Assembly (NCBI RefSeq): GCF_915069625.1
Contig: NZ_CAJZFD010000111.1
Span: forward strand, 1-6,701
Direction of reading: 5' to 3'
DNA length: 6,701 nucleotides
Origin: an uncultured Veillonella sp.
GTDB lineage: Bacteria > Bacillota > Negativicutes > Veillonellales > Veillonellaceae
Below the pieces are notes generated by a model, which saw nothing but the letters and a program-made list of their open reading frames with translations, searched no databases and had not been told where the DNA came from. Below, in pieces: positions 5,677 through 6,701 of the stretch; position 1 is the stretch's first letter; every line of letters starts with the position of its first letter. The position numbers were made by a program, and so were the translations under genes.

Positions 5677-6573
5677 TTACTTTTTTAGGCTAATGCGGGT
5701 TGTAATTCGATTAGATAGGGAGAACAGTACGAGGGCTACCCAGATACAGCCGAAAGCGGTAAGTTGGGCTGTGCCAAAGCTTTCACCAAAGTAGAAGATA
5801 GCCAAGAAAAAGCCCATAGTTGGAGATAGGTATTGTAAGAATCCTAGCACGTTAAGTGGCAATAAACGAGCCCCATATGAAAAAAGGATAAGGGGCACGG
5901 ATGTAGTAAGGCCTGAAGCAACAAGCAGTAGACCGGTAGGGGTCATGTTTTCAATAAAAGACCATGATGTAGTATCTACTGTTAGCACATACCATAGAGC
6001 TATAGGTGTAATAAGCCACGCCTCCATCGCAATACTCGAAAATGGATGGATGGTGAGGCGTTTTTTGATAGCCCCATAGAGACTAAAAGTTACGGCTAGT
6101 ACTATGGAAATAATCGGTAGCGAACCTAGCTCATAGGTCATGATAGATACACCTAGCACGGCGATGGCGATGCTTAATTTTTGTGACCATAGCAAGGTTT
6201 CTTTATAGATGACGATACCTAGCAATACATTGAGTAGTGGATTGATATAGTATCCGAGGCTAGTATCGAGAACGTGTTGGTTGGTAACAGCCCAAATATA
6301 GGTGAACCAATTGATACTAATCAGCATAGCAGCAAGTAATAATAGTCCTAATTGAGTAAGGTTGGTGCGTAAATAGTGGATATCGATGCGTAGTTGTTGA
6401 CGACCGGTGATGATAACAAGGAAAAACATCCAAACACCGGACCAGATGATGCGGTGCGATAGTACTGAAAAGGAAGAAACTTGATTAAGTAGTGCCCAAT
6501 ATAGGGGGAGCAAACCCCAGATTAAGCAGCACAGTAATGTGGTACTGAGCCCTTTTTTGTTTATATCATTCAT
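5677..6573 (-). CDS. rarD: RarD-like EamA/DMT-family transporter
   Basis: A 298-residue inner-membrane protein of the drug/metabolite transporter superfamily, RarD branch. These have about ten membrane helices in two EamA halves. The physiological substrate of RarD is not established (chloramphenicol resistance was reported for a Pseudomonas homologue). Matching signatures include LIWGLLPLYWALL (17-29), SHRIIWS (39-45), NWFTYIWAVTNQHVLDTSLG (88-107) with YYINPLLN next, KKRL at 170-173, and GLTTSVPLILFSYGARLLPL (221-240) followed by GFLQYLSPT. Hydrophobic segments recur from residue 9 to 287, and the tail is basic (RITTRISLKK). The ATG at 6573 is chosen because TAAGAGGAGG lies 7 bases before it; a longer in-frame ATG at 6600 would precede that site. 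It is monocistronic, with its own promoter element and terminator. The gene appears intact. Confidence 0.9.
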   Translation of the reverse strand: MNDINKKGLSTTLLCCLIWGLLPLYWALLNQVSSFSVLSHRIIWSGVWMFFLVIITGRQQLRIDIHYLRTNLTQLGLLLLAAMLISINWFTYIWAVTNQHVLDTSLGYYINPLLNVLLGIVIYKETLLWSQKLSIAIAVLGVSIMTYELGSLPIISIVLAVTFSLYGAIKKRLTIHPFSSIAMEAWLITPIALWYVLTVDTTSWSFIENMTPTGLLLVASGLTTSVPLILFSYGARLLPLNVLGFLQYLSPTMGFFLAIFYFGESFGTAQLTAFGCIWVALVLFSLSNRITTRISLKK

Positions 6574-6580
6574 AATGCAA

Positions 6581-6590
6581 CCTCCTCTTA
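6581..6590 (-). promoter_or_regulatory. ribosome binding site that decides the rarD start
   Basis: The minus strand reads TAAGAGGAGG, ending 7 bases before the ATG at 6573. It places the start at that ATG and rules out the in-frame ATG at 6600, which would put the site inside the coding sequence. Confidence 0.85.
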
Positions 6591-6601
6591 TTGATAGCAT
6601 T

Positions 6602-6610
6602 ATTATATCA
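6602..6610 (-). promoter_or_regulatory. extended -10 promoter element of rarD
   Basis: The minus strand reads TGATATAAT, a perfect TATAAT preceded by the TGn extension. It lies about 30 bases before the rarD ATG, with initiation expected near 6595. The -35 position falls inside the TGATAGC array, where no hexamer at 16-18-base spacing resembles TTGACA. The promoter is therefore probably of the extended -10 class. Confidence 0.65.
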
Positions 6611-6611
6611 T

Positions 6612-6701
6612 GCTGATAGCTGATAGCTGATAGCTGATAGCTGATAGCTGATAGCTGATAGCTGATAGCTGATAGCTGATAGCTGATAGCTGATAGCTGA
6701 T
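6612..6701. repeat. perfect heptanucleotide tandem repeat (TGATAGC), continues past the window edge
   Basis: Ninety bases with an exact 7-base period and no mismatch, about 12.9 copies of TGATAGC (GCTATCA on the minus strand). The array starts one base beyond the extended -10 element of rarD and is cut by the end of the window, so its true length is unknown. A single detached copy lies at 6592-6598, on the other side of the -10. Seven is not a multiple of three, so each gained or lost copy shifts frame. On the minus strand all three frames are open through the array (encoding A-I-S-Y-Q-L-S repeats), and one is continuous with rarD. On the plus strand every frame hits TGA and TAG. The perfect identity points to recent expansion by slippage. 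Confidence 0.95.

Noticed and set aside
6574..6600. ATG at 6600 as start of RarD (307 residues)
   Set aside because: The strong ribosome binding site at 6581-6590 lies downstream of it, and transcription is expected to begin near 6595.
6612..6701. The heptamer array as a CRISPR array
   Set aside because: The units are 7 bases and directly adjoining, with no spacers.

Overview
The window looks like chromosomal DNA from a Veillonella-type member of the Negativicutes. This is an inference from gene content and style: a large flavin/iron-sulfur lactate-dehydrogenase-type enzyme, AT-leaning composition, strong AGGAGG ribosome binding sites, GTG and TTG starts, and a RarD-like transporter. No rRNA, tRNA or CRISPR array was seen.

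Layout. (1) Bases 97-2919 (+) hold a 940-residue FAD plus [4Fe-4S] D-lactate dehydrogenase-type oxidoreductase, closed by a perfect 19-bp bidirectional hairpin terminator (2949-2993). (2) Bases 3078-4810 (+) form a compact cluster. It contains an AbiEi-type antitoxin gene, a very short relic where its AbiEii toxin gene should be, a TPR lipoprotein gene whose ATG overlaps the relic's stop codon, and a small multi-pass membrane protein gene 2 bases further on. (3) Bases 4821-5384 (-) hold a complete hicAB toxin-antitoxin pair, including a 58-residue hicA that is easily missed because it is short. Palindromes upstream are operator candidates. (4) After an intergenic stretch with a second bidirectional terminator (5615-5657), rarD is on the minus strand (5677-6573). 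Its extended -10 promoter element directly abuts a perfect heptanucleotide tandem array (unit TGATAGC) that runs off the right edge.

How the parts relate. The outer genes are metabolic or housekeeping (lactate oxidation; EamA-family permease). Between them sits an accessory segment with one decayed type IV toxin-antitoxin locus (antitoxin kept, toxin deleted) and one apparently intact type II locus (HicAB). This suggests a spot where toxin-antitoxin modules arrive and decay. The observations most worth following are the toxin-deleted abiE locus, with N- and C-terminal toxin remnants fused across a short junction, and the TGATAGC array upstream of, and in open frame with, rarD.
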